This document shows positions 1 to 8,116 of a stretch of DNA of 64,000 nucleotides, in pieces. Origin of the DNA: Bryobacter sp. (GTDB taxonomy: Bacteria; Acidobacteriota; Terriglobia; Bryobacterales; Bryobacteraceae); NCBI GenBank assembly GCA_022843625.1, contig JALHNH010000010.1, positions 1 through 64,000 of the forward strand, in the 5' to 3' direction. Position 1 is the stretch's first letter, and each line of letters opens with the position of its first letter. The notes beneath the pieces are model-generated. The model saw only the letters and a list, made by a program, of their open reading frames with translations, was not told the origin of the DNA and did not search any database. Both the position numbers and the translations under genes were made by a program.

Positions 1-67
1 GGCGAAGTGATTCTTAATGGAGGGCTATGGAGGGTGTGATTTTGACGTACCCGTAAGTTGTTGATTT

Positions 68-142
68 TGGAGCGGGAGATGGGATTCGAACCCACGACGT
101 CCAGCTTGGGAAGCTGACATTCTACCACTGAATTACTCCCGC
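68..142 (-). tRNA. tRNA-Gly (anticodon CCC), CCA encoded
   Basis: The minus strand folds as a tRNA: acceptor stem GCGGGAG pairs with CTCCCGC, the D-loop holds AGTGGTAGA, the anticodon loop is TTCCCAA (anticodon CCC), and the T-arm contains GTTCGAATC. The discriminator T is followed by CCA in the genome. It lies 26 bp downstream of the glycerate kinase stop on the same strand, so it may be read from that transcript or from its own promoter. No U-rich terminator is visible after it. Confidence 0.95.
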
Positions 143-168
143 TCAGCTTCCTTCAATCTATCACAAAC

Positions 169-1497
169 CTACCCCACCAGCATCAGGTAAAGATCCATCA
201 CGTTGGTGCCTGTAGGTCCAGTGATCACCAGGTCGTCCAGCGGTCTGAAGAAATGATACGAGTCATTGCGCACTAAAAATTCATGGGCGTCAAATTCGAT
301 CTCCGCCGCACGCCTTATCGTCGAACCCGTCGCAAATGCTCCAGCAGCTTCAGTAGGCCCATCGGTGCCATCCGTCCCTGCCGCAAGAAATACAACCCGC
401 TCCAGCTTCTCGATCCCTATCGCAGCCGCCAGGGCCATCTCCTGGTTGCGTCCACCCAGCCCATGATGATTCGATAGCGCAACGGTGGTCTCTCCGCCCG
501 CCAGCAGCGCCACAGGGGCCTTTGCGGGGTTCCCTGACGCTCTTACCTCGCGGGCAATTGCCGCGAAGGTCTTGGCTGCCTCAGAAGCCTCACCATCCAG
601 CGATGTCGAAAGCAGCAGCGGCTTGTAGCCCAGCTCTTTTGCCTTAGCCTGCGCCGCAACCAGGCTCAGCCGATTCGACCCCACCAATTGATTTCTCAAC
701 TTGCGGAAGACCTTGTCACCCGGTTTGGGCGTCTCAGGAATTCGAAAATTCACGCCCTGTTCCAAATGATGGCGGACACTGCCCGGAATCTTCCCCGTCA
801 GCCGGTACTTGTAGAGAATCTCCCAGGCATCGGCAAAGGTACTCGAATCCGGCACAGTCGGGCCAGACCCGATAACGTCCAGCGGGTCCCCGATCACATC
901 AGATAAAATCAGCGTCTCCAGCGTCGCAGGATAGGCCAGATGCGCCAGTTGCCCGCCCTTGAGAGCACTCAGATGCTTCCGCACGCAGTTCAGCTCATGA
1001 ATGGTTGCGCCGCAGGCAAGCAGCAGCTGCGTCGTAGCCTGCTTCTCCTCAAGCGTGATCCCCGCTACCGGACTCGGCAACAACGCCGACGCTCCACCCG
1101 AGATCAGACAGATCACCAGATCGTCCTTCGTTGCGTTGTGGCAAAGCTCGGCAATCTCTTGCGCTGCGTGGATGCCCGCCTGATCCGGAACCGGATGTGC
1201 CGCCTCAAGGCACCGAATCTTCTTGAGAGGTTTCGAGTGTCCGTACTTGGTGACAATCACCCCGGCACACAACCTCTTGCCGTAATACTTCTCTACAGCC
1301 CGGGCCATCGCTGCAGCGGCCTTGCCAGCTCCAACGACATAGAGATTCTTTACAAAATCGGGGCACGGCCTCAGGTGAGCAAGTGTAGCCCCATAGGGAT
1401 CGGCTGCAGCCAGCGCTGCTTGAAAGATCGCGAGGGCGTGCTTGCGCAGCTGCGCTTCAGTCGAGGAGCCCGAGGGCTTGGATCGCTTTGACGGCAT
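169..1497 (-). CDS. Glycerate 2-kinase, MOFRL family (GckA/TtuD-like)
   Basis: This is a cytosolic enzyme of the DUF4147/MOFRL family, which phosphorylates D-glycerate to 2-phosphoglycerate; family members were earlier called hydroxypyruvate reductase. The N-terminal domain shows the typical VVGAGKAAAAMA and LISGGASALL loops. The C-terminal MOFRL domain shows LLAGGETTV, GGRNQEMAL and AAGTDGTDGPTEAAGA. The frame is open to a TTG at 1566 with further ATGs at 1545 and 1506. I chose ATG 1497 (442 residues) because the conserved part begins only about 14 residues later and no Shine-Dalgarno marks the earlier codons. Even so, the gene overlaps the end of aroK by about 40 bp, which suggests coupled translation. 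Confidence 0.85.
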   Translation of the reverse strand: MPSKRSKPSGSSTEAQLRKHALAIFQAALAAADPYGATLAHLRPCPDFVKNLYVVGAGKAAAAMARAVEKYYGKRLCAGVIVTKYGHSKPLKKIRCLEAAHPVPDQAGIHAAQEIAELCHNATKDDLVICLISGGASALLPSPVAGITLEEKQATTQLLLACGATIHELNCVRKHLSALKGGQLAHLAYPATLETLILSDVIGDPLDVIGSGPTVPDSSTFADAWEILYKYRLTGKIPGSVRHHLEQGVNFRIPETPKPGDKVFRKLRNQLVGSNRLSLVAAQAKAKELGYKPLLLSTSLDGEASEAAKTFAAIAREVRASGNPAKAPVALLAGGETTVALSNHHGLGGRNQEMALAAAIGIEKLERVVFLAAGTDGTDGPTEAAGAFATGSTIRRAAEIEFDAHEFLVRNDSYHFFRPLDDLVITGPTGTNVMDLYLMLVG

Positions 1498-1987
1498 CTT
1501 GGGCATTGTCGGAATCAAATGAAATGGTGTAATCGGCTTTGGCATAGAGCGGCCGGCGCTCTTCAAACAGAGCCTTGAACTTCTCAGGGTCGCGAGCCAG
1601 AGGGCGCATGGAATCCTGTCCTACACGTGCCTGAATCCGCTCAAACGGAACATCCAGCCAGATTGTCACCCCGGAATCTTCCAGTCGTTCGCGATTGCCA
1701 GGCCAGGCAAAGGCTCCACCACCAAGCGCTGCGATCGTAGCCCGCCCGCGATAAGTCTCACGGATTACCTCTTGTAATGCGTCGGCTTCAATCTTACGAA
1801 ACGCGGCCTCTCCCTGAGTCTCAAAGATACTGGCGATCGTGGTTTGCAGCTGAGCTTCGATTCGTGCATCCAGGTCTATAAAGCGCCAACCCACTTCATC
1901 CGCCAGCAACTCGCCAATAGTGGACTTGCCGCAACCCATGAACCCGACCAGATAAATGCCGGGGGAACGCTTTAGCTTGAGAATCAA
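1457..1987 (-). CDS. aroK: Shikimate kinase
   Basis: Shikimate kinase phosphorylates shikimate at the 3-hydroxyl in aromatic amino acid synthesis. The 176-residue product has the P-loop GCGKST near residue 20, the LDARIE segment corresponding to the LD..I shikimate site, FRKIEADAL, the GGGAF loop and the RP.. lid region MRPLARDPEKF. Length is normal for the family. The start is TTG at 1987 and forms a TTGA overlap with the stop of the SDR gene; a GGAGA element lies about 10 nt upstream. It sits in an operon with the SDR and glycerate kinase genes; no other aro gene is near. Confidence 0.93.
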   Translation of the reverse strand: MILKLKRSPGIYLVGFMGCGKSTIGELLADEVGWRFIDLDARIEAQLQTTIASIFETQGEAAFRKIEADALQEVIRETYRGRATIAALGGGAFAWPGNRERLEDSGVTIWLDVPFERIQARVGQDSMRPLARDPEKFKALFEERRPLYAKADYTISFDSDNAQDAVKAIQALGLLD

Positions 1988-2763
1988 TTCGCAGCTTTCT
2001 CCAAGTTGCGATTGTATCGAGCAAATTGCCAGTCGATCAGCTTTGGGAAGAAGAAATATAGAGCATTTAACAAATGCCCACTGGGTGGAGAGACCACTGT
2101 CCGCTTGTCCGACTCGATTCCATTGGCGATATCAACCGCACAATCCTCGGGCGTGATGGCAAATCGTTTCGTCTTCTGCAGCAGCAGGGGCGGCTTTCCG
2201 GTAATCACATTCGCCTGGAAAGGAGTCTTTACATAGCCTGGGCAGACGGCCGTTGTCGTTACTCCAGTCTGGTCTAACTCCATCCTCAAACCATGCGTAA
2301 AGCTAAGCAGAGCTGCTTTCGTTGTTGAGTAAAGCGTAAACCAGGGCAGCGGAACAAGTGAGGCGATCGAGCAAATATTGACAATCAAGCCACGCCGCTG
2401 CGCAAGCAAGGCAGGCAGGGCCAGCCTCGACAGGTGGATCGGCGCATTCAGATTCAACTCGTAAAGATGATCCCAGGTAGCATCGTCGATTTGAGCCGTA
2501 GGCGTGTAAGCCCCTACCCCGGCATTGTTCACCAGAATGTCGATACCGCCCAGGATCTGCACCGCCTCAGCAAACGCACTCGCCCGCTGCTTCGGGTCGG
2601 TCAGGTCGGCAGAGATCCAGTGAACGCCCGGCAATTCATAGCTATGCGTCTTCCGCGAAACCAATACCAGCTTCGCTCCGCGAGCATGCATCAGCTTGGC
2701 AAGACTCGCCCCGATGCCAGTAGACGCGCCTGTCAAAAGTGTTTTAGAGCCATCGATACGCAC
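1984..2763 (-). CDS. Short-chain dehydrogenase/reductase (SDR)
   Basis: This is a classical SDR oxidoreductase with NAD(P)-binding TGASTGIG, the NNAGVG motif, catalytic Ser in CSIAS and the YSTTK active-site Tyr/Lys. The C-terminal part has VCPGYVKTPF, as in the DltE/YqjQ-like SDRs. The substrate cannot be read from sequence. The frame opens at TTG 2772, but GTG 2763 is preferred because a TATTAT box lies 8 nt upstream of it, fitting the leaderless pattern of this window. The stop overlaps the TTG start of aroK by 4 nt. Confidence 0.85.
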   Translation of the reverse strand: MRIDGSKTLLTGASTGIGASLAKLMHARGAKLVLVSRKTHSYELPGVHWISADLTDPKQRASAFAEAVQILGGIDILVNNAGVGAYTPTAQIDDATWDHLYELNLNAPIHLSRLALPALLAQRRGLIVNICSIASLVPLPWFTLYSTTKAALLSFTHGLRMELDQTGVTTTAVCPGYVKTPFQANVITGKPPLLLQKTKRFAITPEDCAVDIANGIESDKRTVVSPPSGHLLNALYFFFPKLIDWQFARYNRNLEKAAN

Positions 2764-2770
2764 AAGAGTC

Positions 2771-2780
2771 AATAATAGTA
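2771..2780. promoter_or_regulatory. Interlocked divergent -10 boxes (SDR and Lon-domain genes)
   Basis: On the plus strand AATAAT (2771-2776) is 7 nt upstream of ATG 2784. On the minus strand TATTAT (2777-2772) is 8 nt upstream of GTG 2763, and TACTAT (2780-2775) is a second candidate. Neither start has a Shine-Dalgarno. Only 20 bp separate the two start codons, so both promoters must share this segment. Confidence 0.45.
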
Positions 2781-2783
2781 CTT

Positions 2784-3425
2784 ATGCAGCAAGACTCTCT
2801 GCCCCTATTTCCGCTGGGGGTGGTCTTATTTCCGGAAGCCGATTTGCCGCTTCATATTTTTGAAGACCGTTACAAAGAAATGATCGAAGACGTGCTCCGT
2901 GAGGAATCCGAATTCGGCGTCGTTCTCGCCAGCGAAAAAGGCATGGCCAGCATCGGCTGCACTGCTGTAATCGAAAAGGTCCTCAAGAAATATCCCGATG
3001 GCCGCATGGACATTCTCGCCCGCGGCCGCCGCCGCTTTGAAATCATTCTGCTCGACGAAGAACGCAACTACCTGCGCGCCTCTGTTGCAATGCTGGCCGA
3101 CGAAGACAGCGCCGAGGCCAACGATAGCGTCAAGCAGCGCGTCCTCAGCGCCTGGGTCAAACTCATGATGATGGAGCACGGTGGCATGGTCGAAGCCATG
3201 CCTTCAGACAACCGCTCAGACTTGAGCTTCGTAATCGGCCAGGCCGTCCCGGACGTTGAATTTCGCCAGCAGCTTCTATCGATGCGAAGTGAAAAAGATC
3301 GTATGGATGCCCTCTCCAGTTTTCTACCCAACTATCTGGAGCGTGAAAAACTCACCCGTCATGTACGCCGTGTCGCCCCCCTGAACGGACACGCCAAGCA
3401 CGCCCCAGAGGTGGCCGAAGCCTGA
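2784..3425 (+). CDS. Stand-alone Lon substrate-binding (LON-N) domain protein
   Basis: The 213-residue protein starts with LPLFPLGVVLFPEADLPLHI and continues with FEDRYKEM and GRRRFEI, the signature of the Lon N-terminal (PUA-like) domain. There is no AAA or Ser-Lys protease part, so it is not the Lon protease. Such single-domain proteins are widespread but their role is not settled; an adaptor or substrate-binding role is inference. No signal peptide is seen. The stop overlaps the HAD start as TGATG, so the two are co-translated. Confidence 0.85.
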   Translation: MQQDSLPLFPLGVVLFPEADLPLHIFEDRYKEMIEDVLREESEFGVVLASEKGMASIGCTAVIEKVLKKYPDGRMDILARGRRRFEIILLDEERNYLRASVAMLADEDSAEANDSVKQRVLSAWVKLMMMEHGGMVEAMPSDNRSDLSFVIGQAVPDVEFRQQLLSMRSEKDRMDALSSFLPNYLEREKLTRHVRRVAPLNGHAKHAPEVAEA

Positions 3426-4126
3426 TGCGTCTCGACGACCCGCAAGCCCTGATCATCGACGCCGACGACACGCTCTGGGAAAACAACATCTACTTTGAAA
3501 AGGCCTGGGACGACTTTGTCGACTTCCTCAAGCACTCCACGCTAAGCCCCAAAGAAACTCGCGACATCTTCGACGAAATCGAAATCGCAAACATCAAGGT
3601 CAACGGCTACGGCGCGCAAAACTTCGCGAAAAATATGGTGCAGTGCTATCAGCATCTGGTCGAACGCGACATCGCAGAAGGCGACGCCGAAAAAATTATC
3701 AGCTTCGCAGATCGCATCCTCCACCAGCCGATTGAAATGCTCGAAGGCGTCGAGGAAACTTTGGCCTACCTGCTCGAGCGCAACCACGACCTCATTCTTT
3801 TCACCAAAGGCCACCCGGAAGAGCAGCGCCTCAAGATCGACCGCAGCCCAGTTGGCCGCTACTTCCGCGAATTTGAAATCGTTCGCGAAAAAGACGTCGC
3901 AGCTTATCGGGATCTGGTAGCTCGCTTCAACCTCAACCCTGCCATCACCTGGATGATCGGCAACTCCCCCAAGAGCGACATTAACCCCGCCATCGACGCC
4001 GGCCTCAATGCCATCTTCGTTCCGCACGAGCGCACCTGGTCTCTCGAACAAACACATTTGCGCACAGGCGGCCCTGGCATTCTCCACATCGTCGAAAATT
4101 TTGCGGATTTGAGTAAATTCTTCTAA
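3425..4126 (+). CDS. HAD-superfamily hydrolase
   Basis: A 233-residue HAD phosphatase. Motif I is LIIDADDTLWEN (nucleophile and acid/base Asp), motif II is LILFTKGHPEEQ, the motif III lysine region is around REKDVAAYR, and motif IV is IGNSPKSDINPAIDAG. A helical cap lies between motifs I and II. It resembles the YjjG/phosphoglycolate phosphatase type but the substrate is unknown. It follows the Lon-domain gene with a 1-nt overlap and the pair probably forms a two-gene unit. Confidence 0.85.
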   Translation: MRLDDPQALIIDADDTLWENNIYFEKAWDDFVDFLKHSTLSPKETRDIFDEIEIANIKVNGYGAQNFAKNMVQCYQHLVERDIAEGDAEKIISFADRILHQPIEMLEGVEETLAYLLERNHDLILFTKGHPEEQRLKIDRSPVGRYFREFEIVREKDVAAYRDLVARFNLNPAITWMIGNSPKSDINPAIDAGLNAIFVPHERTWSLEQTHLRTGGPGILHIVENFADLSKFF

Positions 4127-4157
4127 AGAGACTTACCCGTGCGACGATACGAAGACT

Positions 4158-4403
4158 ATGGAAGTGCAATCGATCGGTTTAGCCGGACTAGAAAAAGCGC
4201 AAGAAAAACTGGCGGCTGTCGCCAAGCGGCTTTCCTCTGGCCTCGTTGCTCCTGCTCGCGAAGCCCAATCCACCTCCGATTCGGTTGACCTTAGCGCTGA
4301 AATGGTCGCACTTCTCGAAGTCAAAGTTGCCACCCAGGCCAACCTCAAACTAGTCGAGTCCGCCAACGAACTCGCATCCCAATCCATCGACATACTCGGC
4401 TAA
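4158..4403 (+). CDS. Small protein resembling the C-terminal segment of flagellar rod/hook proteins
   Basis: An 81-residue product with an N-terminal MEVQSIGLAGLEKAQEKLA helix, a Ser/Thr/Ala-rich linker and a C-terminal helix beginning VDLSAEMVALLEVKVATQAN. The last part closely resembles the closing helix of FlgC/FlgE/FlgG (VDL..EM..LI.AQ..F.AN). The rod/hook body is missing, and no flagellar gene is in the window. The start ATG 4158 has no Shine-Dalgarno; GATACG lies 6 nt upstream. Function is unknown: it could be a minimal rod-like protein or an independent coiled-coil protein. Confidence 0.65.
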   Translation: MEVQSIGLAGLEKAQEKLAAVAKRLSSGLVAPAREAQSTSDSVDLSAEMVALLEVKVATQANLKLVESANELASQSIDILG

Positions 4404-4416
4404 CACGCAAAAGAAA

Positions 4417-4451
4417 AAGCGCCCCCGGCGAATCTATCGCCCGGGGCGCTT
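4417..4451 (-). terminator. Rho-independent terminator after the DUF1080 gene
   Basis: The arms AAGCGCCCCCGGCG and CGCCCGGGGCGCTT pair over 14 positions with one mismatch around an AATCTAT loop. On the minus strand the hairpin is followed by a T-rich run, so it terminates the DUF1080 transcript. It also lies 13 bp after the rod-like gene on the plus strand and may act in both directions. Confidence 0.8.
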
Positions 4452-4470
4452 GCCCTTTGTATGTTCAGAA

Positions 4471-5112
4471 CTACTTCAGCGGCTTCACACGAATGTTCGT
4501 GTACATGATGACCGATTTCGGATCATGCGCCTGCAGAGCAAACGTTCCGGCATCAATCTTGCGGCCAGGATTACCCTTGGGGCCTGCCCAGTCGGCGGGT
4601 TGTTCCCAATCGGTCACTTTCTTGCCATCGACAAAAACCGTTACATGGTTGTCCTTCACCACGATGTGCTCGGTAAACCAGACATCATCCTTGAACGGTT
4701 CCTTGTTGTCCTGCACGTTGTAAAGTCCACCGGTCTTCTTCCAGTCGCCGTGGGTATTGTTCACCTGAACTTCGAAGCCCTTGTCCGGCCAATTATTTTC
4801 CTGGTAGGCGGTGTGGAAATAGATGCCGCCGTTAGAAACAGCTTTGGTCATTACATCTACCTTGAGTTCAAAGTTCTTGAAGTTGGCGGGTTTGCCCTTG
4901 AAAGGCCCGGTGAAATAGAGGTGGCAGCGTTTGCCATTGGCTACGATCGAGCCATCTTTCACCTGAAAGGAATCTTCGTTTTCTTTCGCCTTGGTCCAAC
5001 CGGTAAGATCCTTACCGTTGAAAATGGCTGTGAAACCCTTCTCGGGCTTCGAATCGGGGCCTGCAGCAAACATTAGGCTGCCGGCGAGACTGATCAAAAT
5101 CGCAATTCGCAT
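4471..5112 (-). CDS. Secreted DUF1080 (3-keto-disaccharide hydrolase-type) protein
   Basis: A 213-residue exported protein with a signal peptide beginning MRIAILISLAGSLMFAA. The rest is one DUF1080 lectin-like jelly-roll: GFTAIFNGKDLTGW near the N-terminus, GGIYFHTAYQE in the centre, and HIVVKDNHVTVFVDGKKV near the end. The family (PF06439) is expanded in Acidobacteriota and Planctomycetota; several members act on 3-keto-glucosides or bind carbohydrate. The frame opens at TTG 5121, but ATG 5112 gives the cleaner signal peptide and has TAAATT 7 nt upstream. It lies 45 bp after nuoN on the same strand, so partial read-through from the nuo operon is possible. Confidence 0.85.
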   Translation of the reverse strand: MRIAILISLAGSLMFAAGPDSKPEKGFTAIFNGKDLTGWTKAKENEDSFQVKDGSIVANGKRCHLYFTGPFKGKPANFKNFELKVDVMTKAVSNGGIYFHTAYQENNWPDKGFEVQVNNTHGDWKKTGGLYNVQDNKEPFKDDVWFTEHIVVKDNHVTVFVDGKKVTDWEQPADWAGPKGNPGRKIDAGTFALQAHDPKSVIMYTNIRVKPLK

Positions 5113-5119
5113 GAACTTC

Positions 5120-5125
5120 AATTTA
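5120..5125 (-). promoter_or_regulatory. -10 box TAAATT of the DUF1080 gene (leaderless type)
   Basis: TAAATT on the minus strand is separated by 7 nt from ATG 5112; no Shine-Dalgarno is present and no -35 match is obvious. Confidence 0.4.
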
Positions 5126-5157
5126 TCAGGCTCTGAGCCAAAGCGGGGACTTTTGCG

Positions 5158-6612
5158 TTACCGAAGCAATCCGCTGGAGCGCGTCGCCCAGTCAAGCAAC
5201 CATCCGGGAAAGACCCCAATGCCAATCGTGAGGGCAGCTGACACGAAAAGTACAGCCTGCAAGCCAGGCGCTGGAATGGCAAGCTCAGCCGCACCTTCAG
5301 GCACTGGCTTCACATACATGGCAATGATCACACGCACATAATAGAACGCCGCTACGGCACTGGTCAGCAGCCCCAAAGCCACCAGCCAATAAAGCTCCGC
5401 ATCAATAGCCGACTTGAAAATATAGAACTTGCCAAAGAACCCAGCCGTCAGCGGCAGGCCGATCAGCGAAGCCATAAAGACCGACATTAGCGCCGCCGTC
5501 ATCGGCTGCCGCCTTGCCAGGCCGTTGAAGTCACTCAACTCAGTCTGATCGCGCATCGATACGATCGCAAAAGCACCAAAGTTCATCACCGAATAAGCGG
5601 CGAGGTAGAACAACACAGCGCTCACACCGAGTGTGGAATGTGCCGCCACCGCAACCAGCACATAACCGGCATTGGCGATCGACGAATACCCCAGCATGCG
5701 CTTGATATCGGTCTGCCAAAGCGCAGCCAGATTACCCACAATCATCGTGAGCAGCGCCACAATTGAAAGCAGGGGCAACCAGCGATCCGCCATTGGCTCA
5801 AAGGCCGTATAAAAGATCCGCAGAAGCGTCGCAAACGCAGCTGCCTTCGGGGCAGCACTCAAAAAGGCACCAACAGGCGTTGGAGCGCCCTGATAAACGT
5901 CAGGTGCCCAACTCTGGAAGGGGAAGGCCGAAACCTTGAAGCAAAGCCCCGCCAGAATCAAAGCCGCGGCCGCTCCGGTCAACACCGAGTCAGGAGCGAT
6001 GTCTGAATTGCCCAACACCGCAGCAATCTCGTTCAGGTTCGTAGATCCGGTCAAGCCGTAGGTCCACGAGATCCCATATAGAAGGAAGCCGGTAGCAAAA
6101 CTACCGAGCAGAAAATACTTGAGCGCCGATTCATTCGCCCGCTTGTCATCACGCATGTAGCCAGCCAGAACGTAAGAAGAAATCGATGAGATCTCGATGC
6201 CAATAAACACCATCATCAATTCGTTTGAAGCGGCCATCAGCGACTGCCCGATCAAGGACAGCATCAGGAGCGAATAAAATTCCCCGCCTTCAGCCTCGCG
6301 TTCCCTCAGGTAAGGACTTGACGTCATTACCGCCAGGCCTCCAATTGCCAACACAAGTAACCGGAAGAACGTGGCAAAGGAATCCACCACCAGCATGTTT
6401 CGGAAAGCAAGACCAGGGTCGAAGCCACCGATGATGCTGGCCACTGCGGCCAGCGAAAGGCCAATCAGAGTAAAGGCGGCCATCCCGGGACGCTTGCCAT
6501 GCTCGTCGTAGCGAGACTCCCATAGCATCACCAGTACCGCCCAAACCGCGAGAATCATCTCGGGGAGAAAGCGCAACAACTCTTGACCTGAAGGCATCAC
6601 GTTAGTTTCCAT
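5158..6612 (-). CDS. nuoN: NADH-quinone oxidoreductase subunit N
   Basis: An antiporter-like membrane subunit of complex I, 484 residues with about 14 predicted transmembrane helices. The conserved core shows FIGIEISSISSYVL, KYFLLGSFATGF, KVSAFPFQSWAPDVYQGAPTP and KRMLGYSSIANAGY, with the lysines and glutamate of the proton channel. It is the last nuo gene. The start ATG 6612 has GGAGG 7 nt upstream and overlaps nuoM by 11 nt; ATG 6597 is an alternative without that ribosome site. Confidence 0.97.
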   Translation of the reverse strand: METNVMPSGQELLRFLPEMILAVWAVLVMLWESRYDEHGKRPGMAAFTLIGLSLAAVASIIGGFDPGLAFRNMLVVDSFATFFRLLVLAIGGLAVMTSSPYLREREAEGGEFYSLLMLSLIGQSLMAASNELMMVFIGIEISSISSYVLAGYMRDDKRANESALKYFLLGSFATGFLLYGISWTYGLTGSTNLNEIAAVLGNSDIAPDSVLTGAAAALILAGLCFKVSAFPFQSWAPDVYQGAPTPVGAFLSAAPKAAAFATLLRIFYTAFEPMADRWLPLLSIVALLTMIVGNLAALWQTDIKRMLGYSSIANAGYVLVAVAAHSTLGVSAVLFYLAAYSVMNFGAFAIVSMRDQTELSDFNGLARRQPMTAALMSVFMASLIGLPLTAGFFGKFYIFKSAIDAELYWLVALGLLTSAVAAFYYVRVIIAMYVKPVPEGAAELAIPAPGLQAVLFVSAALTIGIGVFPGWLLDWATRSSGLLR

Positions 6613-8116
6613 GGACTGCCTCCGCTGCCGGCACCTGGACTCGGAATTCTACGTTCATTTTGCTCTGCTGAAGAATTTTCTGATTTACAGCACTTTGCAG
6701 CGGCATAAAGCTACCGCTACTCACACCCATCCAGACCATCAGCAGGATCAGGGGGGCAATCGCAATCGTTTCACTGCCGGACAAATCTGCCGTATCTTCG
6801 GCCGGATTCGGCCCGAGGAAGGTCCGCTGGTACATCCACAACAGGTACACAGCCGAGAGAATCACACCCACTGCAGCGGCAGCCGCATACGGGAAGCCCG
6901 CATACGCTGCACCCTGCAAGATGAGGTATTCACCGACGAAGTTATTCAGCGACGGCAAACCGGAACTCGCAAGCACCGCCACCAGGAAAGTAGTCGCCAG
7001 CCACGGAGTGCGCGAAGCAAGTCCGCCAAAGTCTGCGATATCGCTTGAGCCCTTGCGGTCTTCCAGCACACCGGCCAGCATAAACAGCGCGCCAGTCGTG
7101 ATCGCATGGCAGACCATCTGATAGGCTGCGCCATCGAGTCCGTTGATGTGGAAGGAGAAAATCCCAAGCACGATGAAGCCAAGGTGGCTTAACGAACTGA
7201 AGGCCAGCAGGCGCTTGATATTGGGCTGTACAATCGCCACCAGTGCACCGTAAAGAATTGCCAGAATCGCGAGGCCATTGATCCAGCCTGCGCACTCACG
7301 CGCTGCATTCGGAAACAACGGCAAGCAGAAGCGCAACAAACCATAGGCGCCAAGCTTACCCATCATTCCCGCCATCACAATGCCCAGCGGCGACGGCGCA
7401 GTTGCGTAAGCGTCAGCCTGCCAGGAGTGGAAAGGAAAGAGTGGCGTCTTCACCGCGAAGGCCAGAAAGAAGGCAAGGAACAAAGGCATTTGTTCTGCAG
7501 GGGACAAGCGGAACGACCCTGCCTGCACTTGCAGCAGGATGTTCTGATAGTCGAAAGTCCCAGCCTTGAGGAACAGGTAGGTGATCGCCGCCAGCATCAG
7601 CACTGAGCCGGCAAACGTATAGATAAAGAACTTGACCGTAGCCGCCGATGAAGTCGACCGGCCGGAATCCTTGCCGTACTGCCCCATCAAGAATAGCGTC
7701 GGAACCAGCGTCAGTTCAAAGAAGACAAAGAAGAGGAAGAGGTCTTGTGAGGAGAACACACCCACAATGCCAGCTTCAAGCAAAAGCAGCCAGGCAAAAA
7801 ACTGCCCATCGCGCTTGGAAGCCGTCAATATCGCAATCAGGCTCAACAGTGTCGTCGCGACAATCAACCATAGCGACAAGCCATCGGCACCAATCGAAAA
7901 GTGAATCGGCGGATAAGGAATCCAGTTCACAGACAAAGCTTGCGAGATCTTGGTGGGGTTCTGCGCAATTTCGGGAATCATGGCCAGGCTGGCCAGAAAC
8001 GCTACACCAGCGGTCCCCATTGCGACCATAAAGGCGCTCCCGGCAGCCTTTCGGAAAACAGTCAGGCAGAGCAGAAAGCCAATCACAGGAAGAAAAAGAG
8101 CGGCTAGGAGATACAT
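6602..8116 (-). CDS. nuoM: NADH-quinone oxidoreductase subunit M
   Basis: A proton-pumping antiporter-like subunit of complex I, 504 residues, polytopic. Diagnostic segments are FSIGADGLSLWL, FFVFFELTLVPTLFLMGQYG (channel Glu), KTPLFPFHSWQADAYATAPSP and KRLLAFSSLSHLGFI. It starts exactly at the stop of nuoL (TAATG) and overlaps nuoN. Confidence 0.97.
   Translation of the reverse strand: MYLLAALFLPVIGFLLCLTVFRKAAGSAFMVAMGTAGVAFLASLAMIPEIAQNPTKISQALSVNWIPYPPIHFSIGADGLSLWLIVATTLLSLIAILTASKRDGQFFAWLLLLEAGIVGVFSSQDLFLFFVFFELTLVPTLFLMGQYGKDSGRSTSSAATVKFFIYTFAGSVLMLAAITYLFLKAGTFDYQNILLQVQAGSFRLSPAEQMPLFLAFFLAFAVKTPLFPFHSWQADAYATAPSPLGIVMAGMMGKLGAYGLLRFCLPLFPNAARECAGWINGLAILAILYGALVAIVQPNIKRLLAFSSLSHLGFIVLGIFSFHINGLDGAAYQMVCHAITTGALFMLAGVLEDRKGSSDIADFGGLASRTPWLATTFLVAVLASSGLPSLNNFVGEYLILQGAAYAGFPYAAAAAVGVILSAVYLLWMYQRTFLGPNPAEDTADLSGSETIAIAPLILLMVWMGVSSGSFMPLQSAVNQKILQQSKMNVEFRVQVPAAEAVHGN

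Noticed and set aside
283-1491. Open frames on the plus strand opposite glycerate kinase
   Set aside because: They are antisense to a well-conserved gene, show no domain, and have codon use explained by the opposite frame.
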